Assembly: GCA_964466965.1 (NCBI GenBank)
Contig: CAYXPZ010000104.1
Span: 1 to 7,239, forward strand
Direction: 5' to 3'
From: Dichotomicrobium sp964466965
GTDB lineage: Bacteria > Pseudomonadota > Alphaproteobacteria > Rhizobiales > Rhodomicrobiaceae
DNA: 7,239 bases
Of this stretch, positions 6,772-7,239 are shown piece by piece; the first letter of the stretch is position 1, and each line of letters starts with the position of its first letter. The notes under the pieces are model-generated. The model ran no database searches. It saw nothing but the letters and a program-made list of their open reading frames with translations, and was not told the DNA's origin. A program made the translations under genes and the position numbers.

Positions 6772-6883
6772 CGTCAATTTTCGACCGGTGTTTAATTTTC
6801 CGAATGTTTTTTCAGGGAGTTGGGTGTGCTAACGTGCCGATGTTACGCACGGATCAGATCAGTTCAATTGGGGAGAATAGATC
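6772..6883. other. AT-richer spacer between recO and the BA14K-like gene
   Basis: These 112 bases are clearly richer in A and T than the surrounding genes, with several T runs at 6777-6812. The palindrome TGACGTCA (6769-6776) covers the recO stop. No strong hairpin with a T tail is visible, so a factor-independent terminator is not supported. GCTAAC at 6828-6833, within TGTGCTAACGTG, resembles an alphaproteobacterial -10 box, but the -35 region is poor. A promoter for the following gene is expected here on general grounds. Confidence 0.4.
6870..6883 (+). promoter_or_regulatory. ribosome binding site of the BA14K-like gene
   Basis: GGGGAG at 6870-6875 lies 8 bases before the GTG at 6884. It is the strongest Shine-Dalgarno sequence in the window and supports the GTG start, which is immediately followed by a signal peptide. 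Confidence 0.65.
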
Positions 6884-7239
6884 GTGAAAATTTTTGCTTC
6901 CGTATGCGCGGCCCTGATGATTCTGGGCGGTAGCGCAGGCTTTGCGTCCGCCGCGGCGCATGCGCCTCAGGCTGGCTTGGGGCCGGCTGTTTACGAACAG
7001 GCGTCCGCCGCGCAAGACGGTTTTCAGGTTGCTGATGCCGGCGATTTCGGGGCTGGCGTGGCCGTCGGCGTGATCGGCTCGTTGATCGCGCAGGGTGTCG
7101 CCGAGGAGCGCGCCCGTCGCTATCGCCGTGAGCAATGGCGCTGGAATCGGTGCGCCCGGGAATTCAGGTCCTTCAATCCGAATACCGGCCTGTACACGAC
7201 TTATGGCGGCCAAAAAAGGCTCTGCCCGTATCTGCGCTA
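6884..7239 (+). CDS. exported BA14K-like protein, end at or beyond the window edge
   Basis: The product is a small secreted or envelope protein of the BA14K type, named after a Brucella abortus 14-kDa immunoreactive, lectin-like protein. From the GTG, 118 complete residues are visible. Residues 1-23 form a signal peptide (MKIFASVCAALMILGG.., with likely cleavage near SAGFASA). A low-complexity alanine-rich stretch follows, then a small-residue hydrophobic segment GAGVAVGVIGSLIAQGVA at about 56-73, an arginine-rich hinge EERARRYRREQWRW, and the C-terminal motif: C90, FRSFNPNTGLYTTYGG, and C114 in RLCPYL. The paired cysteines and the FRSFNPxTGxY pattern match the BA14K domain. The window stops at TA of the next codon, so the protein either ends right there (TAA or TAG) or continues with tyrosine. 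Most members end soon after this motif. Molecular function is not established. Confidence 0.8.
   Translation, partial: MKIFASVCAALMILGGSAGFASAAAHAPQAGLGPAVYEQASAAQDGFQVADAGDFGAGVAVGVIGSLIAQGVAEERARRYRREQWRWNRCAREFRSFNPNTGLYTTYGGQKRLCPYLR

Noticed and set aside
6772..6820. A possible terminator after recO, suggested by TGACGTCA and the following T runs
   Set aside because: The palindrome is only 8 bases with no loop, and the T runs are not next to a GC-rich stem, so it does not look like a factor-independent terminator.
6854..7213. A 119-codon minus-strand frame opposite the BA14K-like gene
   Set aside because: The plus strand has a strong ribosome binding site, a signal peptide and a recognisable C-terminal motif; the minus frame has none of these.

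Overview
The window reads as a chromosomal segment of a GC-rich alphaproteobacterium. The main clue is the gene order lepB-rnc-era-recO, together with alphaproteobacterial-type sequences in LepB and RecO and a BA14K-type secreted protein downstream. BA14K proteins are typical of Rhizobiales and related alphaproteobacteria. The order or genus cannot be fixed from the sequence alone. No tRNA, rRNA, CRISPR array, insertion sequence or prophage is visible. No gene-free stretch exceeds 300 bases; the longest non-coding intervals are about 100 to 130 bases.

Left part (1-1673, minus strand): a PhzF-family isomerase/epimerase gene runs off the left edge. Upstream of it, in the same orientation, lies a gene for an unrecognised multi-pass membrane protein. 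Exactly 100 N follow (1674-1773), the usual placeholder for an assembly gap. The gap removes the divergent promoter region and the 5' end of the next gene.

Centre (1774-3474, plus strand): a large protein with an N-terminal helical region, a P-loop GTPase domain with a non-canonical G4 motif (TKAG), and a C-terminal DUF697 membrane-associated domain. It is transcribed divergently from the membrane-protein gene. This pair is the least understood part of the window.

Right part (3534-6771, plus strand): signal peptidase I (lepB), RNase III (rnc), the ribosome-assembly GTPase Era (era) and the recombination mediator RecO (recO). A plausible sigma-70-like promoter overlaps the end of the DUF697 GTPase gene. 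lepB and rnc are 13 bases apart, and rnc and era overlap by 8 bases with a GTG start, so lepB-rnc-era looks like a tightly coupled operon. A 92-base spacer between era and recO contains what looks like a dispersed alphaproteobacterial intergenic repeat. Together these genes link protein secretion (LepB), rRNA processing (RNase III), 30S subunit maturation (Era) and DNA repair (RecO).

Right edge (6884-7239, plus strand): a gene with its own good ribosome binding site encodes a small exported BA14K-like protein. The window ends inside its last visible codon (TA-), so it may finish exactly there or continue.
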